Positions 12,801 through 22,413 of a stretch of DNA of 64,000 nt are shown here, piece after piece. Position 1 is the first letter of the stretch. Each line of letters begins with the position of its first letter. A program made the translations under genes and the position numbers. The DNA comes from Bolinopsis microptera. Lineage: Eukaryota > Ctenophora > Tentaculata > Lobata > Bolinopsidae. Where the stretch lies: positions 10,454,636 through 10,518,635 of the forward strand of contig NC_087073.1 of assembly GCF_026151205.1 (NCBI RefSeq). Direction: 5' to 3'. Below the pieces are notes generated by a model. That model was not told the DNA's origin, did not search any database, and worked only from the letters and a program-made list of their open reading frames with translations.

Positions 12801-13799
12801 CGATGCAGAAATGAGTTATAATTCTATGTGATGACGTAACAAGCAGGTATAGATCCAATGGTATTGGATGAGGAGGGCCAGGGGAGGAGCGGAGGGCCGT
12901 CGAGGGGTACGAACATTGATCAACAGAATCCTCTATCTGGCAATGAATGATTGAAACGTTACTAAAAACTTAAGTTATATAATGCACTAATTATGATACT
13001 ACTAGTATGACCCCAAGTAGAAGTATAAAGTAGCTTACCGAGACTGTTGACTTAAGACATGTATGCAGACACCAGTCTGAGATCTTTGTAAAGTAGATTG
13101 CTATGTCATTATCATCTTCTGAATGAAAATTGCGATTAGAAAATACTACAGCAATCATCTAGGTCAAAATAAATTGTCGATTATTACACATTATATAATA
13201 TCATGAATTATTGGTGATGGTGAAAGAGATACAGAGTAAAAAAAGATTTTATTTTATACCCACAATGAATACACATTAAGTTCAAATATTCATAGTTAAT
13301 AAATTATCATTTCACTGAATTGGTTTTATAATAATAAGTGTCTAAGTGATAAAAGCATGGAAAAATTGGTTTGATTTACAGGCTCATACATAAATAATAA
13401 TAGCTAAATCACTTTAGCTACCAGGTTGCAGAGTAGGTTCATTATTTGAAATGATGTTACTAATATCAGAGGAGTCCAATCTAGCATACACTAAACACCA
13501 CAGTTCAGTTACCAAGTACCGTTTGAGTGGAGGAGCTTTAGGTGTTATTTTGAAAATCAATATTATGGATGGACAATAACATAATTTCTAAGTTGTGTGA
13601 TATGATGCTCTGAAATCTGAGTTAAAAGAAAACCTCTAATATTGATAACTTATTTATTTAACACATTCACTTTTATTCAAATTAGGGACCTAATATGGAG
13701 CTGCTCCTAACTCTAAGCACAAATCACTGTTTAGAACAAGTTGCATCTGAATCTGAAACAGTCGTCTTTCTAAATTTCAAGGCTCTAACTCACTCAGGA
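9836..13799. other. 4 kb without a supported gene
   Basis: AT-rich sequence with only short frames. A 41-codon frame starting ATGAACAGTGAAACAGATGG near 10906 and a 71-codon frame at 11028 were read and matched nothing. Nothing else is supported. Confidence 0.45.
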
Positions 13800-14012
13800 G
13801 CTGCATTGTGATGATCCTGTCAATAGCTGTTATGGGTGCAGTGTTCTGTTCATCTGTTCATCATGTCCGCACTTTCGTGGCATGTTTATCTTTGGTATTT
13901 ATGGAAAGAGGATCCATGAACCTATCATACCTCAAAAAGCTCAACTTCCTACCTGTTAGGCTCAGAATAGCTCTTCTGCTCTTGAAGTGCTTTAATAACA
14001 TAGTCCCTTAGC
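13800..14012 (+). pseudogene. Decayed non-LTR retrotransposon 3' end
   Basis: The plus-strand frame at 13808-14011 ends YLKKLNFLPVRLRIALLLLK followed by CFNNIVP. This resembles the LHWLPV..RI.FK..LL.FK..N..AP segment at the C-terminus of many CR1/L2-type reverse transcriptases. Sequence upstream in this frame is not recognisable, so only a short relic remains. Confidence 0.45.
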
Positions 14013-14061
14013 TTAGTACTTACAAGGACACACCAATCTTTAAAACATACTACTGTACTAT

Positions 14062-14233
14062 AAAAACTGCGCATTTGCTCAAGAAAACGCTTTTTTAGAG
14101 ATTTTACCAGCTTATTTTACCTCTAAAATCATATAATTTGTTCAATTTTAGGGAGGACGCCAGAAGGGGAGAGGGCGCCAACAGGGAGGCGCTTTTTCAG
14201 TGGGGGGCGCCAACAGGCAATGTTACGCCACTG
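14062..14233. mobile_element. Truncated hAT-like MITE copy (GTGGCGTAAC family)
   Basis: AAAACTGCGCATTTGCTC, TTTTTTAGAGATTTTACC, GGGCGCCAACAGG and the terminus GTTACGCCACTG match the internal and terminal blocks of the complete copy at 38014-38312. The other terminus is missing. Confidence 0.8.
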
Positions 14234-15189
14234 TTCAGTTGTAAATAAGTATTTATGATAAATGGTCATGGGCTATCAGCTAAATACTATTACACTATAT
14301 TAATATAAATTAACAAGGACACAACTAAAAAGTCGATTTTTCAGCAACTTTGTACAACTACACACTGATGAAAGTCGTATGAATTACTGTAGATCTTTCA
14401 CAAGGAAATTCGTACCACTTGCTCTACTTGATGACTGTAATTCTTGAGATGTTGTCAATACGTAATTTGTACTTTAAGACAAATAAATAATTTGGTTCAT
14501 CAAATATTGATAGCGATGAGCAACAACATTTGCATCGCAGAACGAGACATGGCTGTCTTTGGGCTTCTTTACATTACCATACGCCATCGCATTATTTTAA
14601 TGCCCTTTTCCTGATATAATATCTGGCGAATTTTTTCAGACCATGTGACAATATTCTAAATTAATGTTCAGCCTGTCACTCCGCCATTACATATCTTCAT
14701 TTATGAACACTGAGATCCTTAAGTAAATTGAGTACTTTTTAAAGTATTTCAAACTCTCTACTCCCCCGATTGCGGTTTCTATAGCTGACTTGACTAAAGA
14801 AGCTTGCAAAATGCAAAAATTTTAAATTGTAAACAAGAGATGCAAACCTGCAAAATATAATGAATAAAAAAGGCTGTCATTGACCATAAATGTTGTCACA
14901 AATCACGTACGCGCGATGCACTCCACGGATGATATGAAGGGCGCCATATTGCATATAATCAAACGTTTTTATAGGGATTATCTGCTTTATACACAAATAA
15001 TAAAATCCATTTTTTACAGATTTTGATCGTGGCGTGGAAGCAATTTCAATGTTTAAATACTTTTTCAAATAATTTAGACGCGCAAGATTTTAATTTCTTA
15101 AAACCGCAGGTTTTTCCCAAGAAAGAAGAAAGCATTCACCTAACCATGTGCTTTTGCGCCACTGCGGGCGTGCGCTACTGCAAGCGCAA
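14234..15189. other. No gene seen
   Basis: Mostly AT-rich. The end (15120-15189) carries a GTGCTTTTGCGCCACTGCGG block that recurs at 34505-34570 and, inverted, near 20930-21055, so it is repeat-derived. Confidence 0.45.
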
Positions 15190-15196
15190 GGGCTCT

Positions 15197-15400
15197 GGCA
15201 CAGGTCCGTATTGCCTGATTTAAGTTATGCAAAAACCAGCGGTCAGCTATCGGAATATAGCGGTTACACAACGGAAGCTAGCGGATGGCTAGTGGAAACT
15301 AGCGGACGCCTAAAGGAGACGCGGTAAAATGCAGCACTCATACCTAGCGGATGGCTAGCGGAGGCTAGCGGACGCCGCGCGCAAACTAGCGGATACTAGT
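15197..15400. repeat. Left inverted end with TAGCGG hexamers
   Basis: Contains TAGCGG-type hexamers spaced roughly 10-25 bp apart, with GGTAAAATGCAGC in the middle. The reverse complement of 18950-19195 aligns with the same order of blocks (GTTATGCAAAAA, AGTGGAAACTA, GCGGATGCCTAGCGGA), at lower identity internally. Confidence 0.75.
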
Positions 15401-15993
15401 GGTGTACATTTCAAAGAAAAATGATACATTATTCTCAAATTTTGAAATGAAAATGAATTTCAAATCTTTTGGTTTTACCAAATTCAATATTGTGACTTCA
15501 ATTACTACCCCAGCTTTAAACATTAAAGCTAATTTATTTTTACAAGTTTTACAATGCTAATATGTTAAGGTAAGCCGCGCAAGTTATAAGCAAAACAATT
15601 TTTGTTTCTGCGCGGAGAATTGATTGCGGAGTAAATTTAAGATCTGAGCTGGGATATGAAGTCCGTGCGATATCATCGTGGATATGTCGTCATGGAGTTG
15701 ATGAATTTGATCCAGGTTGCAAAATGCAACCAAAATTTTAACTAGGAATTAACATATTTCTTCAGTACTGTTGCATTAATCATATATTGTTTAACACTTG
15801 CAGAACAGTTTCCTTTAGAAACTTGCGTACCAGTACTTCAACTTAGTGGATTCAAATAATTTCGTTGTGCTTGAACAAAATTAGTTGTTTGTAACGTTTA
15901 ACTGCCTACCAGAAACATGTCAAGAATAATTGATCATCCATATTATTTATCAGCATTATCAGAGGCTTTTAATATGTAATTATTTCCTATTAG

Positions 15994-16480
15994 GATGAAT
16001 GTCACAATAACAAATTGTCCTGTTGTCCATATTCACACACAACAGGACAGGGCTTCTAGTTCTACTTCTAAGAAGCCGAGGAGACGCACCTGCTATAGGT
16101 AAGTTTGTTTGTAATTACTAATTATAGTCTGTTTTTTATGTTTATATTCTACCTTTCACAATTGCGAGTTGAGATGACCGATGTCTATTGTCTAACCACA
16201 ATGTGTATAGAAAACAAATCAAAGATACATCATTAAGGCTAATGGAATAATTAATTTCAGGTGCAAGAAGGTTGGGCACCTGGTGCGGGATTGTTGGGCC
16301 AAACCATACCAGCGGTCCAGCAATCCCCCGCCCGACACCCAGACCCCGCCCACCGCCCAGACCTCGCCCGCCGCCCAGACCATGCCCGCCGCCCACTCCC
16401 CCGGCCAGCCCCAGACACTGGCCCCAGACACCGTGGCCCAGGAAAAGGTTAATCAAGAGGAAGAACCTGTAGTAGCTTAA
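15994..16480 (+). CDS. Two-exon zinc-knuckle protein of the 15190-19195 element
   Basis: Exons 15994-16098 (ATG at 15995) and 16261-16480 (stop TAA) join in phase to give 107 codons. The splice sites are TATAG|GTAAGT and ATTTCAG|GTGC. The join completes CYRCKKVGHLVRDC, a perfect C-x2-C-x4-H-x4-C zinc knuckle (about residues 33-46), preceded by the basic patch KKPRRR. The tail is rich in Pro, Ala, Thr and Gln. Such knuckles bind single-stranded nucleic acid and occur in retroelement Gag and many transposon proteins. An AG precedes the ATG exon, so an upstream exon may exist. A further small exon at about 16881-16911 (DEEEAELKVT) may belong to this or the next gene. Overlapping Gly-rich minus-strand frames are artefacts of the Pro-rich tail. 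Confidence 0.55.
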
Positions 16481-17286
16481 TTTTATTTTGTTTGAAATGC
16501 TTGTTTTATTCATCAATATTTACCTATTGCGTGCAATATATATAATTTCACAATCGCATACCTTTGAAATTGTTCCTATCAGTACTTCACTACTTCAACT
16601 TATAATGAAAAATTCTTATTTAAATTTGTTATCAATTAGCATGTCAAGCCGAGTAACCACATGCACACTCTCGAGCACCCACTCAAACCACTCTGTGTCA
16701 AGAACACACTATCAAGCACCCACGAGAAATGTTAGTTTTTGTACACAAATGATAGAATCAATATGGTACTTGGTTAATTAATAACGTGTTAAATATAGCA
16801 GTATCCAATCAGTGCATAGTTTTCAACATTAATCAAATTGTTTTAATCAAGTTGTAAGTTATAAAAATACATATTTTCAGCGACGAGGAGGAAGCCGAAT
16901 TGAAAGTTACAGGTAGAGGGTACAGTAATGAACTATGATGCATCATTATAATATATATATTATATACAATACATTATTGTATAAACACAGATATATTTGA
17001 TAAATGTACATAAATGTATTACATGTACATATTACATATTTTATAGTTTTTAATGCATGCTGTGGAAAAAGTGCAGTGTTGACATTTGTTTTGTTGTACT
17101 CACATAATATAGGTAATATTGGATTGGTGTTAGTAGTATAGTATAGTTATCGAGTTTTTAAGATCAAATATCTTTACAATATATATAAAGTGACTCTGCA
17201 ATATGTATTGTGTAAGGTACTGCAGTGTTCTTAATGAATGCTGGTTGTTAATATTGAAAAGTTATTTGCCGTTCCAAATAGCAAGC

Positions 17287-18483
17287 ATGGAAACAGACAA
17301 GGAAACAGAAATTTGTCCTTGTAACCGCTGCAAGTCTGCAAATAACTTTACAAAAAGAACTGTAAAGAGTCATGTTAAACTGTATGGAGAATTTTCGTAC
17401 GATCTGGGAGTGACCGTAGGGGAATTCATAGATACCCCGATAGAGAGGGAACTGGATGAAAAATTCTGGACAGTGGCAAGGTACAGTTCATTATTATACA
17501 GTTATATTACTATATATTTGGCAATAATCAGTGTTCCTGTTATGGTAATGTTAATTATAATTATAATTAATTGTAATGTTAATTATAATTAACATTATAC
17601 GTTCCTTTCAGTTACGTCCTGAAAAGGATCCAACACCATGCCCTAGACAAGGATGTACTAACCTTTAAGACTGGGGGTAAGCCCCAGACTTTTGTTCGAA
17701 CAAAGATACCTGGCAAGGTTGTCGACAATCCGGACCAGGCAGTTAGAAGGAAGCTGCACCATTCACACAGAAAGATCACAGCACTGCAGGTTGATTGACA
17801 ATATGCTAAAATCTGTAAGATTGTCAAATATCCCAATACAAATTTTACTAATTATTAAAATAAAATTCACTGTATCGATCTCAGGTAAATGCTCATCGAG
17901 ATAGAGGATTTGACGTGGACCTCAAGGACATTGTAGGACGCTTGGAAACTGCATCTTTTCAGACATTGGAGTCTAAAGAGACGAAAGCATATGTTGCAGA
18001 GTCCTCTAACATCAACAAGAGACCAAGAATGGATTCCGGAGATACAATTGATTTTATGAACGCTGGTAAATACAAGTCATACCTTGAAATATAATTAGTA
18101 TATTTCGTCTCATTTCAAAGTATTGTCTTCAAATTGATTCATACCATGTATGTAAACGTTTACTCACAGCAAACATAACGGAGAATAAAATGCGGGTGAA
18201 AACCTTTGCAGTGCCCCCCTCCCCTCCTCTCTCTATAAGCTCTGGGAACACTGCAGTATAATCCTTATTTCGGACGAAGTCCCACTCTTAGTCTTAATCT
18301 TCTAAAGGTAGTAATTTCAGTTATTGAATACTTACTACACCCTTTTTATTTTCTTATAGTGATATCTTCATCTCTTTTAAATTTATTTCTCTCACTAGCT
18401 CCTACAAGTTTAAAACATATTGTTGGGTTTAATTTGCAGTGTATCACTCACCATACATCTTCCAGGACCTTGAAGACCACTGA
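17287..18483 (+). CDS. Four-exon CPCNRC-motif protein of the 15190-19195 element
   Basis: Coding exons 17287-17480, 17612-17789, 17885-18065 and 18440-18483 splice in consistent phase at GT..AG junctions, giving 198 aa ending LEDH. ATG 17287 lies five bases after an acceptor. Near the N-terminus, EICPCNRCKSANNFTKRTVK then SHVKLYGEF has the C-x-C-x2-C...H layout of the transposase-associated domain of CACTA elements (Pfam Transpos_assoc, from memory). The rest is charged, without membrane segments; there is KTGGKPQTFVRTKIPGKVV in exon 2 and a KRPRM basic patch in exon 3. An AATAAA at 18559 could end the transcript. No catalytic transposase domain is visible, so this is an accessory protein or the remains of a larger one. 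Confidence 0.6.
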
Positions 18484-18558
18484 CGCAGATAGGCAAAGAA
18501 TGAAAACTTCACTCATTGAATAGTTGTCTGCCGCGATAAACCTACAATATCACAAAAA

Positions 18559-18564
18559 AATAAA
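18559..18564 (+). promoter_or_regulatory. Polyadenylation signal candidate
   Basis: AATAAA 75 nt after the stop codon of the four-exon gene. Confidence 0.45.
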
Positions 18565-18949
18565 GTTCAGTTTGCAGTATAACAGAGACGCGCACGTACG
18601 CACATATCATATATCAGTTAAGCTGTAATAATAATACAATTGATGACGTACCAATACGCTACATTATAATACCATATATTAATATACAACATCATGGAAT
18701 TATAACATGCATTGAGGTCGTTTCGTAACCTGTACAATACTGCAAAACTGGTGGTGACAAACCAGTCTAGTTCAGCTTCTCCGCATGACACGGTTTATGT
18801 GATAACTTGATTAATCGACATAACAACATTATGCAACATATTTTTGTATAAATGTACATCATGTACGGCTTAATCATTCTATGCATAAAATGAATAAATT
18901 TGAGGTCTAATGATTGCAGCTGAGCTAAATGGATTGCAGACCGATTATT

Positions 18950-19195
18950 AACTAAAATGATACACCGCTAGATCCCGCTAAATCCCGCTAGCTATCCGCT
19001 CTCTTCCGCTAGGTAAAAATGCTGCGCGGCAAAATTGCGCGCGTTAGATGTCCGCTAGGCATCCGCTAGGCATCCCCTAGCTCCCGTAAGACATCCGTTA
19101 GTTTCCACTAACCATCCGATATTGCCGCTAGGTCCGCTGATTTTTGCATAACTTAAATCTGCAAAATCGGCTATATACGGACCTGTGCTGGATAT
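18950..19195. repeat. Right inverted end with CCGCTA hexamers
   Basis: Mirror of 15197-15400: CCGCTAG hexamers, then TTTTTGCATAACTTAAATCT and ATACGGACCTGTGC. Identity is highest in the outermost 40 bp. Confidence 0.75.
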
Positions 19196-19311
19196 AATAT
19201 AGCAAAGAAAGCACATTCTTAAAATAGCGGGCACTGTTGTAACTTCTTTCAAACTTCATGAATCTTTTGCAATGTATTTAGGGGCGCAATCGGTTTTTGA
19301 CTTCACTGTTC

Positions 19312-19501
19312 ACATAGCCATGTAATGTGTCTACGCCTACTGTGTGACGCTCGCTTCTGTAAGCGAGAGCCGAGAGGGCTCTGGTTAAAGCAAGTTTTTG
19401 ACCGCTCTGTATCATGTATACATTTTTCACATAGCCATGAGTCTGATGTCTACACGTACTGTGTGACGAGCTTGTTTCAAGAGAGGGCTCTGGTTAGAGC
19501 A
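19312..19501. repeat. Tandem duplication around CACATAGCCATG
   Basis: CACATAGCCATG, a block containing TACTGTGTGACG, and AGAGGGCTCTGGTTA(A/G)AGCAA occur at 19312-19391 and again at 19429-19502. The plus-strand frame across it (19325-19576) is not gene-like. Confidence 0.6.
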
Positions 19502-19729
19502 ACATGTACATTTATAAATGCTGATTTCGATTTTAAAGTTAAGGTGCTCAAATTTGTAGTTCAAATATTTATATGATCTCCATGATTACTCTAAAGTTAA
19601 AACCAAAACTAACTTCAACCCAAAAGCATAAACAGCTCAATCATCACTACAAATATCGTTTTACAAGCCTGTCAGGGGCGCGCGTCTGATAAAAATGGTT
19701 ATTTTGTATTTGCTTACAACCTACCAGGA

Positions 19730-19789
19730 CGCGCCGAGTATAATATATGGAACAGATATTTTACGAGTATCACCCGTTAACTCACAACT
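19730..19789. mobile_element. Terminus of the CACCCGTTA inverted-repeat family
   Basis: ACCTACCAGGACGCGCCGAG ... GAACAGATATTTTACGAGTA then TCACCCGTTA matches the right terminus of the element at 34680-36468. A second, shorter terminus in the same orientation lies at 20390-20436. Both are incomplete copies. Confidence 0.7.
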
Positions 19790-19992
19790 CGTCAAGAAAT
19801 GATTTTTATTTTATGTAATAGCAAATAGGGCTTATTCGAAATCAGCATATACATTGGTATAGCATACTTTTACAATCCCACTACACAGTTGGAGGACTTC
19901 GCCGCTTCGACACGCCGCGCAAACTAGCATTCTTGCTTCGCAGAGCAACGATCTCGACGGATTGACATCGTCAATCAATCCCACAGCAGCAC

Positions 19993-20358
19993 AGCTCACA
20001 GAGGGGGCTGAAACCAGGTTTTCGATCAAACGCTGCCATTTGTAGTCAAACGTTGCCTTGTAGCGCGATGCACTACTGGGTCGCGCGCGCATCAAATATT
20101 GCTTCTCGCAACCACGTATGCAGATCGGCGAGATGCGAAGGATTGACATCGTGAATCAAACGTTGCCAGCAGTTGCTCTCGTCCAATGAAATCGCTGCAT
20201 TTTGCCTGCCATTATGCATAATTGATTTACATATATTCGTATGCAAAGCTTGGCTTTCATAATGCAGCGATTTCATTGGACGAGAGCAACTGTTGGCGAC
20301 GTTTGACAACAAATGGCAATGTTTGATCAAAAACCTAGTTTTAGCTCCCCCTGTGAGC
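19993..20358. repeat. Foldback (long inverted repeat) element
   Basis: The inner arms are 20161-20200 and 20262-20301, identical at 38 of 40 positions and separated by 61 bp (core GTTGCTCTCGTCCAATGAAA). The outer arms are about 19993-20061 and 20298-20358 (GATCAAACGCTGCCATTTGT and its complement). A duplicated GATTGACATCGT...AATCAA segment interrupts the left arm. There is no coding sequence; minus-strand frames across it are by-products. Confidence 0.8.
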
Positions 20359-20468
20359 TTACTCATAACACAAAAACATATTTGTCGGTCTGTAACCTAC
20401 CAGGACGCGCGCCGAGTTGGACGAGTATCACCCTTTAAAAACATATAATCATGTACACAAAACGGTTT

Positions 20469-21261
20469 ACTGGGCGGCGCTCAGCCTGTCATTCCGCCGA
20501 ATCTTTATTCGGGCTGAGTGAATTACGACTTCCATCGCCCTGAATAGAAAAAAGTGCGAATGCTCATTGGATGTTAGAGCGCACGTGACTCGCATTCACG
20601 TGATCGTTCAGAACCAATTACAGCTGCGCAAAAGATCACGTGCACGCCAACTACCAATAAAAAAGGAATGACGTATGCGCTACAAGAGCCGCGCGCTGAG
20701 TTAGATTGTTAAATCTGATGATTTTATTGTAAAATCGCATAAACGCGCCTATTTGCGCGTTTTAGAGGGTTCAATTACGCCAGGCTATGTTTATGAACAT
20801 AATAGCCTGGGGTCTTCAGGTAAAAAACAGTCAACATCTAATTGCTAATCGCGCCTCGAAATAAAAGCGCATAGTTTGTGAAAACGTAAAGAATTAGAAA
20901 AGTGTTCCCATGGGAAAAGTTTGCTCTATCCAGAGCCCTTGCGCTTGCAGTAGCGCGCGCCCGCCTCAGTAGCGCGCGCCCGCCTCAGTAGCGCGCGCCC
21001 GCCTTTCTTGACTTGTGAAACAAGCGCGCCCGAAGTGGCGCGAAAGCACATGGTTAGGTGAAGGAAAAAGTAAAAAAAGAAAGGTGAAGGGGTCATCAGG
21101 CCATGATTTACCTGAGGACCTCAGGCTATCATGTTCATAGTTACCTGAGGACCCCAGGCTATTATGTTCATTAGAATAAAGATTTGGCGGAATGACAGGC
21201 TGAGCGAGGCCCAGTAAGTTCATAGAGATTCGGCGGAATGACAGGCTGAGCGCGGCCCAGT
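20469..21261. mobile_element. Inverted-repeat element with ACTGGGC...GAATCTTTATTC ends
   Basis: Left arm 20469-20510 and right arm 21174-21215 match at 39 of 42 positions when inverted (core CTCAGCCTGTCATTCCGCC). A second copy of the right arm lies at 21225-21261. Internally, CAGGCTAT..TTATGAACAT near 20782 is mirrored near 21120-21170. The interior is rich in GCGCGC and carries no gene. Likely a non-autonomous DNA transposon whose right end was duplicated. Confidence 0.75.
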
Positions 21262-22413
21262 AGGCCATGATTACGTAATATTTGTAGCGCGATGCGTTAC
21301 TGTACCGCGGACTCAATGAGGCTTCTCACAGCGACTAGATCGGCGAGATGCGCTACTGTGCCGCGCCGAGCTGCCATGAATTGACATCGTCAATTAACGT
21401 AATATTTGGTCTAACCAGTGTAAATAGAGCTTTTTCGCTTGTTGGAGGACTTTTGTATCACATCGTGACCCCCACGGTCGTTTCACTTTAGTGAGTTTCA
21501 ACGATACAGGGGGAGCCGCGCACTCGTGCGCGGCGGGTCATACAACGTATGACATGACAAGAGGACTTCGCAGCTTAATATTAAATTGAATATATAGTTG
21601 TCGTCTTGGGCGCGCGCGCGCTTGTTTATATTTATTTGCGCCAACAATCACACGAATTAGCGGTTCGGCGACGCGCGCTCCATAAACACTGTACCAGTAT
21701 ATTGTCAAGGTTGCCTAATTGGCATATTAGCTTGATGGGCTAACCTTTAAGTTTCGTTCTATCACAATTATAAGCTTACTATTCCCTACAGTGTTTACAA
21801 GGTTACGTTAAATTGAGCAGGAACTATTAGTGTGTCAATCGGGCGATAGCACCGGGCACCGTAGTTTAGGCGGTGCAAATTTTACCTTGCCAACAGTTTA
21901 CACCTAGACATGGCAATGACGTTCACTGCTTTGATTGTAGCTAAAGATTTTGCTACAACAATTCTTGTGATAGACACAACGTCTAATTTCCAGCATGATA
22001 ATAAATAAGCCACGGATTATTTCAATCTATTTCAAAACAGTATTAGAAGATACATCGTTTAAGATATAAACATTTTATTTACGTCTTCTAGAAACCTAAA
22101 ACCATAGATATCATGTAAATTTGCAATCAATAAACCGTGATAAAATGAGTGTGAATCTTCTGTGTGTAAAAAAAGGTTATTCGTTAATCCTAATGATAAT
22201 CAAGCAGTAATTGCACTTACAAGAAATTAAAAGAAAATGTGCACAGGATTTACAATTAAAAGTAAATTAGTAAAATTTCTAACTTTGACGTGGAAAAACA
22301 GTCACGTTTAAATGCTAATAACAATCCAGAACTATTTCAACACAACTAAAATATACATTTAACAATCTTCTGATTCATTTATAATCCTGCTTCAAAAACC
22401 CTGTCAATTAACT
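21262..22413. other. No gene seen; CpG-rich then AT-rich
   Basis: 21262-21690 is CpG-rich, with a perfect palindrome CCGCGCACTCGTGCGCGG at about 21517-21534 (8-bp arms). From 21700 to 22413 the sequence is AT-rich and probably contains the 3' UTR of the TMEM272-like gene. Confidence 0.45.
22074..22079 (-). promoter_or_regulatory. Polyadenylation signal candidate for the TMEM272-like gene
   Basis: AATAAA on the minus strand about 335 nt beyond the stop codon at 22414. Confidence 0.4.

Larger units (their letters stand above)
15190..19195. mobile_element. ~4-kb candidate DNA transposon with TAGCGG-rich inverted ends
   Basis: The left end (GCACAGGTCCGTAT near 15198, then TTTAAGTTATGCAAAAACCA at 15220-15239) is repeated in inverse at 19140-19186. 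Inward of each terminus lie about 200 bp crowded with (C)TAGCGGA hexamers: 15235-15400 in forward and 18960-19140 in reverse orientation. Subterminal hexamer arrays of this kind are typical of CACTA/EnSpm and some other DNA transposons, where they bind the transposase. Two spliced plus-strand genes lie between the ends. No target duplication could be fixed, and the outer boundary may extend further. Confidence 0.65.

Noticed and set aside
16142-16516. Gly-rich minus-strand ORF
   Set aside because: Complement of the Pro-rich tail of the zinc-knuckle exon.
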